From Ciona savignyi (Eukaryota > Chordata > Ascidiacea > Phlebobranchia > Cionidae), in the NCBI GenBank assembly GCA_000149265.1, contig CH001992.1:996561-1060560 (forward strand): a stretch of 64,000 nt of DNA. Reading direction: 5' to 3'. The position numbers and the translations under genes are program-made. Numbering within the stretch: position 1 is the stretch's first letter; each line of letters starts with the position of its first letter. Below the pieces are notes generated by a model that ran no database searches, had not been told where the DNA came from, and saw only the letters and a program-made list of their open reading frames with translations. Positions 35,001 to 50,000 of this stretch are shown piece by piece.

Positions 35001-38000
35001 GATTTCTTGGTCCAAGTGGGGCCTGGAACCACAGGGAGTAGATAGGACTGTTCGAAGTTTTCTTAAATGGCCACACCGGAGGTATTACGTAATATAAAAG
35101 CTCTTGCACTACTAAGACATCGGTAAATTATAGAAGTTTATCACAAAACGAATGCTTCGTCGTGAAATTGGGATGAAGCACGTGTTGTGAATATTCGAAC
35201 TAAAAACAAAAAGTGCTTAAGTGTTTATGGTTCAAATTACCCTACAAAGATTTAGGCGGTTAACCCAATGCAATTAATGTGTTGTGGCAACACTGCAACT
35301 AATGGTAAGTTCTCACGTTGTAATAGAACACCAACGCATCTACAGCTTAGAAGTGTTTTAACATTTACTTTGTGAACGATTTAAAAAATATGTTTCTATT
35401 GATAAATCAACATTTTTAATTCATGGACTTATTTAATTTTTGTATTAACACCCGGTTTCTTGTGGTAATAAAATATAACATCACTACTGGTATTTTGAGC
35501 CATTGACTCACATTGACCAAATAAAACAAGGGGATAAGTACACAAGAAGTTGGCGTCCAGCGTGTTATAGCTGGTATTAAAATGTATATAGCAGGTATTA
35601 AAAGCTAGATGGCAATGTGGCTGATCAGACTTTAGATAAAGAGTTAACGCCCGGAGGTTAAATGGATCAGATGAACACCTCGGTCAAATAGCTGAAAAAT
35701 TAATATTTCAAACCAAACGTGTGACAAGTAATCAAATAGCGTAGGCAAAATGGCTCCGTACCGAGAGATGTACAAGCGCAGACACGTCAGTTTGCTTCCG
35801 CAAGACATGATGTGGCCAATGTGAATTGGCGCAGAGAGCAAACCAAAAATGTTCAAACTCAGGGACAATGCGCGTGATTTGACATGACATATAGCCACAT
35901 CGCACGCTGATATCAACGGGTCCTTTTCTGATGATTAATTTTACCGGAAGGTCATGGGGAGTTGACGAATAACCCAAGTTCATTTAAACAATTTGTTCAT
36001 CTGCATTGGACAGGTGGAGAAAGCAGATTAGTTAAGCGCCGAATAAATCATTTATAGATTGGGATGCAAGCGATAAATATTCAAATCAATTATTCAAGTT
36101 AATCACTCAGCATGGAAACATTAATTTCGATTGTTTAAAAACAATTTATGTATTCACTTCTAGCATTATGTATGTGTATTAAACACTTAAGTTCAATAAA
36201 ATATCTTTAGTAATATTAAATTATTACGTTTCTTTGAAAAGTTGTATTAAAGTTAGGTCAATTTAAAATCTCATTGGTATATTATTCCTCAATAACGTAC
36301 GGACTTCCCCTGTTAGAGGCTAATAATGTTTACAAAAGCAACTTGGCAAATATGAGACGGTGACTCTTGACAATGTTTTTGTTCTGGTATTGTCTGTGTC
36401 GCCGCGTAATTTACATTGCAATTAGTGGAAGTCGTGGCCAAAAGAAGCATTACGACGCCTTAATCTTTAAAAAGCCATTGCGTTAACTTGAGTAATGACA
36501 GCCGATCAGCATGAGGTTGATGCTATCTCTGATACAGCGGAGTAAATTGCTCGACTGAGAGCAAATTCGTGTCCGCCCGGTTCTATAGTGCAGATGCTCT
36601 GAGCAGATAGCACGTTATCGCAGTACAAAATGCTTCCAAGGAACTGATAATTTAAACGAATTCAGTTATGAGCAACTTTCGGATTTATTACAAAGAGAGT
36701 TCGAGCGCTAATGCATCGGTTGTCTTGTCTGGACGAAAAATGTGTAAACAGCACGATAAAAAGTCAAGCCTTAATCAATGATCAAACGATTATACTCCAG
36801 AATGACAAGAAATGGCCAATGTTATTTAGGACTTGAATCTAGTCAAAATAAACTAACATAACCGGCTCAATTCTCCTTTAGCATACTTAGATACGGAATA
36901 ATCGAGTTATGGGCGTGACAGCCTCCAATATACTTTAATGTCGTCAAATTATCGCTGTCTGCGGCTGGATTTAAATTTTCCAAGCTTTGATGAAATGGTT
37001 GTAAAATGGAACCGCGAGAGACCACCGAACACGGACAACAATCAAAACTATATAGAACAAGAAATCTTAAATTGTATTTGAAATGGTTTTAATATCAATG
37101 CAAATTGCTGCTTAACCGCCTCAATTAAATTAAAATCTAACATCCAAAACCTAACAACCTTAAAAGTCTGGTTTGATTAGACGAGCTTATTCATGTGCTT
37201 GTTTTTTCTTCTCTAATTTGCGTTCGGTGGAATGAATAAGTCATGCAAGCGACCTGACAATTACTTATTGCATGTAGCAAGTTGTATCGTAGAGAGACTA
37301 CGGTAAAACGGTGGACGATCAATTATTTATGAACCTCACACGTTTTGTGCGGAGGAAACAAAATTATTCCGACATGCTTAATTTGAATATCAGTTCCAAT
37401 GCGCCAATGGTATGCTTGAAGCAGAGCGCGTGCCAGAGCGCGGCTGTTATAAACTATCGACCTGGGAACTAAATTCGATTTTCGCTGCAAGCTAACTTTG
37501 TTGCTGTATTTTTTTGCTGTCGGTCTTTAGGTTGAATGTTTACGAATCTGTGACATGTTCCAAAACAATATTACCTTTAATTAGAGTTAATAACCATTGT
37601 AGGTACTACTAAATTGAATTTCAAAGATTTTTAACTCCCAGCTTTTTTAATCCCTATTTAGGAGTGACAGGTGCTAAAAGGGCGTGATAGCTTGTCTGGT
37701 GAAATAACGCAAGGATTGGGTTCGGGGTTTCAGACCTTCGTTTGTTGTTGGTGCTGCGGACTTCACGTCCGGGTGAAATCAGGTAAAACATATCAATCAA
37801 ACGGACGAAATGAATTGAGGATTTCATCGTTTTAACTCCCATCACCAAACATTTCATGAGTCATTAAGTCATCACGTGACTTCATGCACCGCTGAATGCA
37901 GACGACACGCAGAGTTGGTGGGGCGAAGCATCGACCCAACGTGAACTAAACACATAACAAGGACAATTAAACCAAAATACGAAAGTCATGGGACAACTTG

Positions 38001-41000
38001 ACACATGCCGACCGGCGTGTACTCTCAAAGAATTCGATAATAGCACGATTTCACAAACAGTGGTATTTAGGAGTGTATTGTTGTTGGGTCGTCAAGGTTT
38101 CTAACCAAGCGTTTAGCGAAATTTCAGAATGTTCTACGAAAAGACGGTTTCCTTCGAAATTGTTTGTTGTTGATAGAACCAACGTTGCACAGTAATTTTT
38201 GAATTAACTTATCTTTACTAATATCGATAATCCGTGTCCAAATCCCCAAGAAAATATATAAGCTACAGACGCACTTTTCACCCCGATTTTGAAAGGGTAA
38301 CTTTTAGTACAAAAGAACTACAGTAAGTCTGCATTTGGCCACATATTACACTAAGCACAAACAACAATATGAATGCTTAAAGTCCGCAACCATTGTTGTA
38401 ATTAACAAACTATATATAAGATTGCAAATCAGTGGGGAATGTAGCATTTGTTCATCTACTTTGAGTATTTCGTTCCACGCTAAGCCGTTTCGCGCAGTTT
38501 AACAAATCCGGGAATCTCTAGACCAAGCAAACATTACAGCTTCTGCGAATTAACTATTGGTTAAGCAAGAAGAACCATTTGTAAGCATAAAAAATGTTTT
38601 GCTTGACTACAGAGAAAACTGAATTTGGCACCCACATCGCTGAAATTTCGAGACAAGGTAGCTAAACAAGCGAAAGAGGACACTTTTAGACGGCAGTAAC
38701 TACTTTTAGTCGGCATTTTCTGGTCGAGTGCAAGATATTCGGGTGGCGACGTAAGAACCAGCTGTGCAAAGTCAAAGCCAAGTTGTTTCCTTTACGATAT
38801 CATTGTGTCAAAGAGTCCAACGTCGGAAATTCTCAAAAAAAAAAGTTTTCGCTCCGCTTGACTATGTCAGCAAATTGCAGATTTAAAAGGATTTCTAAAG
38901 TATTCTGACTTAAATTAGGAACCCTAGTTATTTACCCAAAAGAAAACAACACACTGCAACGCCGCCCAATTGATGCTTAAATAAATATTTCACTGTTAGG
39001 TATATACAGAAGTATTTTAAAACTTCGTAAAACCGTGATTTGCGTATCAGAGGCACGATTATACCTCGGCTAAATAAAACTAAGGGAACGTGATATTCTT
39101 TAGCACTTAAAATCAGAAATATTTGAGCAGACCCAAGTGCGTAACGTACTTTTATTTCGTCAGCCACAACCGGAGAAACCTCCAGGCACTTAACCGCGAT
39201 TGTTCGTCTCGATTTTGTTTTCTCCCCAACGCCCAGGTGTGGGCGAGGGGGAAGCTAGAGTTACCCACTGTCTATCGACGCCTTCGACAACCCCAAGCTT
39301 AGGAATTTAAGGGGTGAGGGTAATAGCTAGTTATGAAGTGAGCATTGTTGATCTAGAGAAACAAGAACCTACTATCCTATAACGAAAAGACAACACCTTG
39401 GCACTATTCGTTGAAGTAATAAATTATACCGTTTGGCAAACAAACAAAACAGGTATAATCCAACCATAAAAATATTTTAAATCAACTGGTAAGGATCGTT
39501 ATTTAATTATGATTCAAAAGAGCACTTCGGACATTTTGACAAGGTTTCCACACAAAAATGCCCACAAAGCAGGTTTCCGACCGGGAAAGCAAGGGCGAAT
39601 CGCATGACTGCGCCCTGCTAGACAACATTGGGTTAAGTTACTTGATAATTTTGAACCCGGTAGAAAACAACCCAATCTACAGAGAATACTTTTACGTCGG
39701 AGTGTTATGGCGAACTTCTTTATTGTGACAAATTCAATTTTATGTATAGTTTATTAAACGAACTTGGGCATAAATATGTTGTTCGAGCAGATTCAATATT
39801 ATGCCACCACTAATCCCCGAAAACAAAGTGATTCACAGTTTGCGTTCAAGGTATTTTGTGAATCACTAATTCCGCGTTGTGATTGGCCGGGCAACATGTA
39901 ATGAATTGAAATGAGAGGTCTTGCAGGGAGGAAACATTTGGGTAAAGCGTTGTGGGATTTCTCAATTTACTTACCTTTCTACGACTGGGGTATTCACATT
40001 CAAAGTTGTTTTGATCTGCTATATTGCGCGTTACGCTTGGGTGTTACAAAGACAAAACAGTAAAAACATGGCGTTTTCAAACATTAGTCCCACTTAAAAA
40101 TTCAACCTCAAACCGCCAGAGTTGAAATCATGATGGCGCATATAGAAGCGACATGTTAGGTGGTCTAACATCTGTACCAACAGGTTTTGGCCATATATAG
40201 ATCGTCACGCCAGAGACCCGACAGGAGTTGTATATCACAAACACCGACCGACTGCGTACGTTACGCGTCAATTATTTTTTTATGCTTACGTGATTCGACG
40301 GAGAGTTATAAAATGGGAATGTGGATTGGGGATTACACGCTACCAACGCACGCACCGTTCCTACTTTGTAACATTCAATATCAACGAAGCGTTGCCATAG
40401 AGCCACAGCGTTGAACTGTTTTATTTTTCTAAGACAAGGTAAACCGGGGTGCGCTGGCACAAATCCTTTAAGAGCCTGGTATCACGCAAGCGAGTTAGAC
40501 CACAAACGTAGCAGCCAATTGTAGCTCGAACCTGCCACAATTTCAGTGAACAACGGACTTACGAGCCCAACTCGTTTATCATTCTTATGCAAAATGTCAG
40601 CAATACTATAACTACATATACATCTTACAAACAATGGAAATAATTCAAACGATATGCGGTCGGGGTTTAGCGCCTTCTTTCTCTATTTTTCCGAGTTTAT
40701 CGACGTAAAGCCCTCACAATCGGAAGAGAACTGTCAAAATACGAATCTCTATATACTAGAGAAGCCCGGCCAAACCCGAGATATCGTTTTACACAAAGAT
40801 GCTCGCAACTTATATGGATTACGCTTTTAAAAATACATGAGCTGGAAATTGCGACAATGATAAATTACTCGCCAGAAAGTTGGCCTGTTTGGAAACACTA
40901 TAATGACACTTGCGGTCACACCTTTCACAGTCGACACAATTACCTGGCGATTTGAATTTTGACAGGTGTAATACTCCAGCTTATTACGGAAAACAACTAA

Positions 41001-44000
41001 TAACACTAGCGAAATATAATGGCGTTGTCATAATCAATATACAACCCATCTCATGGGGGTTGTATGGCCGCAGTAAGCTGTGCGTCCCATATACAGTCTT
41101 ATTTGAATAATCCACGTGGCGTGCGAACATGCGACCGCCTTTCTTGGGCGTCACTACTTTGTGCCACAGTGCGGTGTCTGGGCAAAGTTCACTGTTGTAA
41201 CCACAACAACGATAAAAATGAAATAATTTCATTTTTTTATGAATTTTAAAGTTTATATTGAAATCATCAGTTTTTAAAACAAAACGAAAGAATGACTTGG
41301 GAACTTACATATGACGTAGTACGTTTGATCTGGTTTGTACTCTATTCCGAAGGGCGACGGAGATATCTCCTGGAAGTAGAAAGTGTATTTCTTCTCCCGG
41401 TCCGGCACATCACAGGTGATGAGTCGGTGTCGGTGATCTCGGTTGGAAGCGTTGCATCTTTTGTAGTCCTCCTCCGATACCAGGTAGAGTTTATAATAAA
41501 ACAGCTCCTCGCCCTCGTCCCTTCCTCTTCGCGGACATATGATGTCAAGACGATCATTGATGGCAACATGTTTCAACCGAGTAGGGGCACTTCGGAATCT
41601 AAATAAAAACACGATCTTGGTTATTTAACTCGAATTTTTACGGTGATACTAAAAGTTGTCACGCTTTGTGATAATATTGAGTATAGAACGCACGTTTGCT
41701 ATTATAACATAATAGGTTATTTGAATACATTTAAACTTAGTTTACAAACATTTACAGTTAATGAATGCCACTTTTTGCGATAATTATACGGTGCTGTACT
41801 TAACAGATTTCGTGAATGAATTCACCTGCACCGACCGAACTATCGATGAGAACAAATGGCGATGAGGGAATTATTACGTCATAATCCAGTCGCCACGCGT
41901 GGGAATTAAAGAAGCGATTTTGTTTAAACATAAGGAGCAAGTTAATTACTTGTTTATATTTTACTTATTAAAAGAATAATTAGTTTACTTGGATTAGTGC
42001 CAATAAGTGACCGCATCGAATCGCATGTGTTACGGATTGTGAAGGATTACGTAGACGAATTAAACAAATTAAATAAAATTAGAGCTCTAGATTGCACAGG
42101 TAGAATGCCAAATGCTGGATTTAAATTTGCAGCGCAACATGTTGCACTCGTAGCAATATCTCTTTAATCCGCTCGGAAAACTTCTACCCATCGGAGCCGC
42201 AAGCAGCAGGTGGTTCGTTCGTCATGTTTATTTATGTGGAAAAGTTCGGACAGAAATCAAGTGCAACCAGAACCGCAATGACGCGCGGACGTGCTTATTG
42301 TATACAGATTATGTGGGGATATTGCCATTTCGCAGAAAATCAATCAAATCACCAGAAGTTCTTAATTGAACTTAGTACTGAGAGTACGGGAAACTTGATA
42401 ATGTTTCTTGGGCAACTGTTGTTTAACGATTTATTGAAATCGCTGTTATTCGTACACTTAGACAGTTTCAATGAGAAATGATTTTGCAATTTACTTGCTT
42501 GGATACACTTGAACCAATTGCATTTTATCACTAATAAAATTTTCATGTCAAGCTTATGGCTTGTAATCAATACAACAGTCGATATTGCATTCCAGGCAAT
42601 ATGAATTTCGGTGGCAGCAAAATTACAGTGGCCAATGTTAAAGGTAACCGTTTGTATTGCCATTATTATAGATGTATGTCAGTGCAAGGAAAATGTTAAA
42701 TTTCCTACGTCATCGCAATATTGCCTTAAAGTCTAGACTTTAAGTTTGTCGTGATGAAATAGCAGCAATTAGTATCAAGTGGTTGGAATTCCACATTTTG
42801 GAGAAACGATTTACACGCTTAAAACAACCAAGCAACTGATCATTCTACCCCATCAAGAGTACAAGACACATTTACTACTTTTGAAGTTAAAGTCTTGTTT
42901 AGGCATGGGTATTATATTGCAAAATGTGTCGATTAATTAGTTGGTGCCACACCACACATATTTGCGAGTCTCTCGTACATTCACAGCAGCAAAGAAATCT
43001 CCCCGATATTGAAAACTTGCTGGGTTATCTCACTCCAAACTTTTGACATGCCCAAGACCCGCTGTCAATGCGTGTTAAATTCTCAAACACACGTCAGAAG
43101 GTTGATTGTTTGACGTTATGCAGGCGACACCCCAAAGCCTTCCGCATTCTTCAAATTAAAATGTCCCGTGTTGGACGCCTGGTGTGTGTGGAACGTTGGA
43201 TTAAACGGAGTTGTAGTCTGTATACGGCAACTGGCGGAACCAATTATAAACATTAGCATTAAAATTCGGCGTGTGGGCATGGTTAGTTTTGCTTCCTTGA
43301 AAGCTCTAATACACAATGATTGTTGCCAGAGAAATTCAGACGCAAAACGTCTTTGAGTCAGCGACTGGCAGACACTGCCCTGCAGTGTTTACAAATAAAA
43401 TCCACTTTAAAATGCTTCCAGCTTTATAATCTGTCGACAGTGACGACTTATCTCATCTCAAGGGTTATCGGCGTGTTTTTAAAGTGACCTTCACCTTGAA
43501 CGCCAATCAGCTGTCACGAACTGGTCGTAATATTACCGAGCACTTTCGTTGACACGTCATTGTATATGGGACTTAAAAGATTATATGCGCGTTCACTCGG
43601 GGGAGATCAGGGGATATCGACTAAGATATCAATACAGTTAAGATCTTTTTAACTGCATTATTTAACAGAATTTAAACAAGTACAAATTTTAGTTTACTGG
43701 TGCAGGCACACTATATATCATCTACCGCAAGCCAAGCGTTACATTCGACGTCATAATTTGATTACGTGTTCCAGCGAAGCGACTGCGGGTTCAACAAATT
43801 AGAGTGAAATTGAGAGTGATGGGACAGCATAGACCGTGCGTTATAAGTTCACGGTGTTCGTTTAATAAACTCGACTGCAAATCCGAACAGACTCTCCATT
43901 AATATCGCAACGAATGGCGCTTTGACAAATCCCGCGGATTTCCAGCAAGTCTGGTGGTCTTTATTCCCTATAATTCCAATGCATTGTATCACAGACAAAC

Positions 44001-47000
44001 ACAATGGGGTCGTATAAATAAAGACTTGGCTTTGCCGGAGAAGTAAGAACAGTTGTCGTTGAAGTATATTTGCCATGTTATATTTCACTCGACTTTGACG
44101 CTCTTCACATTGTATTTCTGTTTGCTTCCATCGATTCAAAGAAGCATGAAAATTAAATTTTCTGTGTTGACTACTAATATTTGAAGTAGGGGTGCGTGGG
44201 TGAGGATAGAAGCAACGGATTAAATCAATTTCAGGATCAATAGATGCCTTGTTCCGGATAGCTTTCATCCATACCATGTGGCATTGGGTTGACTGCATAG
44301 GGATATATCGTGGTGGGTTCTTTTTTTGATAGCCAGTCTATTGAAGCTTGTTTATACAACAATATGGCGGAAGCACCAAGTGCTATAAACCGTGGATGCC
44401 AAGTCAAAATATAAATATTCCAAAAACGAAAATACAACTGGGAGAAGGGGACTTTGCATGTAACGAACATTGTTGTGGGAGAATATAACCGTCACATGTG
44501 GGGGGAAGCTAATACCAGCTACGTGGCTAAATAGTTAAACATGGATCCGCTTCTATCTTCACCCATTTATGCTTAGGAATACCTGTGTTTATCATTGAGT
44601 TCGTGCGTAACAGTGGATTGGGCCGTCAAGCTACATTGCTCTTACGTAAGTGTCAACTGGTCTTTCCGTATTTGGTCGTACGAAATCGTTTCGTCGTTTA
44701 GGAAAATACTTAAAACAACACATACTATTGCAGCATCGTAAAGAATGTTTGTTTAACTTGTGTTTGAGTCGAACAGTGGGTTAAAGATAAAGATAAACTA
44801 TTTTAAGAACACTTAACGAACAATTTGTATTAGCTGCTGTGTTGCATGGTATGCTTAGCTCATCGTTGTGCAAATGACGGCTTACATAAATTGAAGCGAA
44901 ATTATCCTCAATTACCGCCATAAAGAAAGCACCTATGTAAGAAACTTTAAAACGCTAATTAAATACATCGCATCGTTACTGAGGATTTCGTTGAATTTCT
45001 AAGTCGAGCTGTCATTAAGCTATTTTTAGAAATAGAACAACTTGAAACTGGACATTAAAAGTCGCAACGGTGTGCTTAAACAGGTTGCTTGAGAGGTAAA
45101 ATTGGATTTGGTAATCTAAGCGAAATGTACATAGGATTAGCGTACGTTGTGAGCTAAAACGGAAGCGGAAACCTGTGTTAAATCGGATTAGGCCAGCATG
45201 CCACGCTTCATTGATCATGCAAATTATGACGTCGTGTACGGCTGAACGAATTCAGTTTAGCATCGTCTTGAATATATTTAACAACGCTTTAAGTAAGCAC
45301 AGTTTACTCTACGATAAAAGCTTTATTTTTATGTATAAAATAGCACGAGCTGTTACCAAAATATGTTGAATCAAAAGTTTCAAATTGTACACTGAACATG
45401 TCTGAGAAAATGTCGTTAAACGTTTAAATTTCCAGCAAAGTTAGCATCGGCAGCTCACATCACTGCCGATCTCTATAATTCATGGTCATTATCACAAGTA
45501 CCACATGTCGTGAATTCTACTCGGGTATTTCCTCAGGCTTAAATATGGAGAGCTAGCCAAGTTGTAAACATATGTTTCTATAACTCGCTAATGGGTTTGT
45601 AAACTGGAAGTATTGCGGAATTTTGTTTGGGACAACATGACTTGTCGATATAACATCGGGCATCAATTCGATTGATGGAGATTTAAATTAGGATCTCTGG
45701 TATGTGCATTACCTTGATGTTATTAGGGGATGGATAATCGAGAACGAAAATGGACGATAAAAAAATTCTTGGAAGGTATAGTTCGTTCCCGAAACTAATT
45801 TTGCATTGGAAAAGATTAAAAAGTCGTGCCTGGATGTCATGTAGTTTCGTTAATTGAATTAAAGCAAAGTTAATTGTGATTATAATTGGATAGAATGGAC
45901 CGACAAATTCAATTATGAAGATTCTTGAAAGATACGGCTCTTCAAATGTCACATTTCACCAAGAAACTGTTTTGTGTGAACAGATTGTCACAAAAATTGT
46001 AAGACAACCGGAATGCAAACATCTGTACACAGAGGGAAAGGATACCATTGATACACAACTTAAGAACAACAACCATAATCAATAGGAATTTTATGCCATT
46101 TAAAAGAGTAACACCGATAGATGGTTATGGTAACGGATCAGATTTCTATATTTTTAAAAGTTCCTTCGAATCACTTGATGCACACACCATCTTCTCGTTG
46201 CCAGTGCAACCCAGAAGTAAATAACCGACAATTACTGACATTGGACTTGGATAATTGGTCAGGAAAGCAGGTCAATCTTGTCTATACAAGGTCACCATTT
46301 TCAAAATAAGTGAGAGTTACGCCTTAAGCTCGAACTTAACTGTCGCTGACTTTCACGAGGACCACTGCTTCGAGTTTTATTCGGTCGCTTATTATGAGAT
46401 TTGCTTTGATATTTCTGGAACAGGCAATTAACGTGTGATGAAAATAGCCGCACCACCGCATTTAAATGGATTCCACGCGCAATTATTCTTGTTTGTCGAT
46501 ATCGCACAAAGTATTACCAGCAAAGCGATCACGTCTGCTTCTAAGAATGCTTGAAATAATATGGAAAGGAGTGCAGAAAGTCAAAACAATCTCACTCTCC
46601 TAGAAGCGGAAGCATGTGCTGTTGGTGTTGGCTTCATAAACGACAATCAAACTTTATTCCGACGAAACTCGTATCGATATCTGGTTATTTAATAAACCTT
46701 GTGGTGTATTGGGATCTCGACGTTCGTTTATTTAAAATATTGTCTTAACCGTCGATATAGCGATTCACTGTCTGTAAATGTCCCACCCATTGCTTCAGTT
46801 AATAAGATTGCACAGTTGGTGGCTGTGCATTGCGTAGTGAATACCCAGCGCCCATGGTATATTAATTTTCTACTACATTGTCAGTGTTTAAAACTCCGTG
46901 ATTGGATATTGACTGAGAACTATTAAAATGACGTTTCAATCAAGCATCGACGAATGCAATATATAACAATTAACGTCACCTCGAACCTGATTGGATTTAA

Positions 47001-50000
47001 ATCCAAGTGACTGATCAAAATCGGTAACATAATGTGCAAGGTTTGTGCAAACAAATCTATGTTTCTACGAGAAACGGTAGCGTTTTTACTCAGCTGATTA
47101 ATTCTTAATGTGTATTGACACATACTTCGGCAACTCCGTGTGTGTTTATTTCACTTAATTAGCTGTTCCTGTAAGAAGTTCGAACGTGAAGTGCGCTTGC
47201 ATTGAGAGTGCTTGGTTCCCGTTCCTATTTGTCCCCGACCCTTAAAGACGTTAAAATCAATTGGCCAAGTGCCAGAAGGGTTCTTCAAAACAATTATTTT
47301 TTGATGTTATAATGGCAGACAAGCGTAAGCGCAACAATCCCTCTTGTTATGCAGTTCGGCGACAATTGGTAAAATTAATAGCCAATACAAGTCTACAAAA
47401 ACACATACCGACATGAAATACGTTTTGTCAAACTTTAAAAAAGTGTTGACTAACACTTTGCTAACGCTCTAATATAAATTCCAAGATTAACATTTGACGG
47501 CATCGCAAATTTAATTCAATTTGCAATGATTTTGCGCGATATGATAAAGCTCCGAACTTGCGCTTTTAACAGTCTGTAAGCTGCACGTTGGGTTTACAGT
47601 ATCGAGGCGTGTCAATCAGTAAATCGACGAAATTATATGAGAAGAGTATAAACAAAATGTTGCCGAACACCGTCGCGTATAAGAACTATTTCTTGCACGT
47701 AATAATTGCAGTTTATGACGCAGTCTTTGGACGCACGGGGCAATAATACGACTACGGATTGAGGTAATTGCGAGGTGTTTTCATACCTGCCCATCTAAAA
47801 CAACTGCGCGATAATATATATTAGCTTGTCGCGTCTCGATACGTTGTTGCATTGCTGTGTTCTATAAGCTATTGCTCAATTTAAAACGTTAACTTCATGA
47901 CTAATATATTGTAATCAATACATATTCTCTTGTGATCCAAATTATATATATAAATATAGTCTGAAAGAGTAGACCTATTTCACGTTTTACGGGAATTTTG
48001 TAACCCATTTTCTATTTTATTAGGTCGATCTAAAGGTCCATCTAGATTTTAAAGCGTTGAAAATGAGTCAGATTTAAACTTACATGAATCTTATTTTATC
48101 AGTCTGCCAGCAAAATCAGACTGTTTGAAATGAAATATTGTCTTACTCTGTATGATGTGGCTGTTTATTGATTGAACTATACTATGAGTTATACGGCTTA
48201 TCTTTTGTGGTATAGCAAAAAATAACAACACAATTTTCGGGTTTTAGTGTTTTACAAGAGTTTACTAGAAAAAAATAATGAGATGGGAAATCTTTATCAG
48301 CCGAAAAGATTGACGATCCGTGCACGCCTATGTTGTTATTTAGTGTCAAGGTCGTGGGAGAAGTATGCGTTTACATCACTTCCGTTTAGACAATAGTGGT
48401 TCTAAACTGAAAATCTGCTGCGTGGACCCGACATGCATGCCAAAATAAACGACGCTGAGCCGTCTGGAGCGGGCGTCAACATGTCTGCGACACTTCTATA
48501 CCGATGATGGCTTCTTTACAGCAATCGCGTGTTGATAAATAATACGGGGCCGCGAGGCGCAACGGGACACCCTACCATTGTCAAGTTTGATATGTTGCAC
48601 ATAAACGTGGTTCCCAGTCATAGAACGCTTGCGACCAACGGCGCCTGGAATTCACCCAGGATTTTATTTCTCGGTACCCTGAGACTCAAATCCAGATTAA
48701 ACTGTGCAATCCGTGATGCAGATTAAACTGGTATAAAAATCCAATACTTAATTGCACGATAATCGGCGAGTGTTATGTTTCTCGCAATAACACGTATCAA
48801 TGTCAAACAAGAAGTAGCATATGGCTGTAGTATATGGCGTAAATCCGCTTAATTAGCCATAGTAGAGCAACAGACTGTTCAGCCATTTGCTGCCACAAGT
48901 TCTAGTTCATTAACATTAGCACAATGAGAAACCAAACGAGGCCGAGGGACGTTAAACTAAAATAGATGAACTGCGCGTTCTGTCCTACAAACTTGAACAA
49001 TGGAATAAATTCGGTAATGATTTATTTTTACTGTAAACGCAATAAGAGATATCGAGGTATTGATGTCCAATAAGCAAGACGGTCGGTCGCCGCATCATCT
49101 ACTCCCAATGAAAACAGTATTGTTACATCACCTAAATACTTTTGTTGACGCAACGCGGTTTCGACGATTATTTGTGACTTTTGCATCGGACACGGTGCGT
49201 AATTTTATCGTTCCGGTTGATTGCGTAGAAAAGCACGATAACGAAATTAAAAGTAGAACACACACATCCCATTGAATATTATGGAATTAGTTTCTAAGCC
49301 ACATAAAGTCTTTATTAAACCCACGCGAAATATACAACTGCAGTGTTTAAATGACGAAATACAGAGCCATTAGTCACTTACCATTACCTGGCGCTACATG
49401 TGAGTCACGACTTATAACTTAAAACAATATGGCACTTGGGGTAAAGGTGAGTTAATGATTGCGTAGTTACAGCGCACATCATAAACAAGGTATCTGTGCC
49501 GGTTATCACATTTGAAATACGTAGTTTGGCGAAGTCGAAAGGTATTGGTAAAATTAAGCGCCTGGCTGACACCAAATCTTCTGGATAACAAAAGTCTTGA
49601 CTTAAAGGCGGGATTAATGATAATGGGATAAAACAGCTGATTTGAGGGCTAGTTGTTGGTTTATTGTGCTGGGCGGTATTATTATAACAAGAACCTGTCG
49701 ACGGAGAGGGACTTTGAATACGTGCTCTAAGTGAAACAATACCGGGTCGGGTAATACAAACAAGATTGTTGCCCACGGCGTTCAGGGACCGACAACAAAG
49801 AGCTCTACACACACTACTAGGTGTTAACTGGTATTTTACAAGTCACCTAACTTCACTGACAAGCACATACAAGTGCTATGATGTAACAATTGAAATCACA
49901 TAAACTCGTATGTATGGGAAGCAAGCACACAGGTGGTATATTCAGATTATTCACCGGTGTTTGTACAAGCATCAGTTGTAGTAACAACGATAAAGTGATC

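Noticed and set aside
43849-44298. 149-codon frame on the minus strand in ephrin intron 1
   Set aside because: Composition looks random, no domain or signal is recognisable, and there are no splice or promoter features. A frame this long is within chance for the amount of intronic DNA.
49405-49812. 135-codon frame on the minus strand just inside ephrin intron 1
   Set aside because: No recognisable family; low-complexity stretches only. It does not join the ephrin exons in phase and is not needed.
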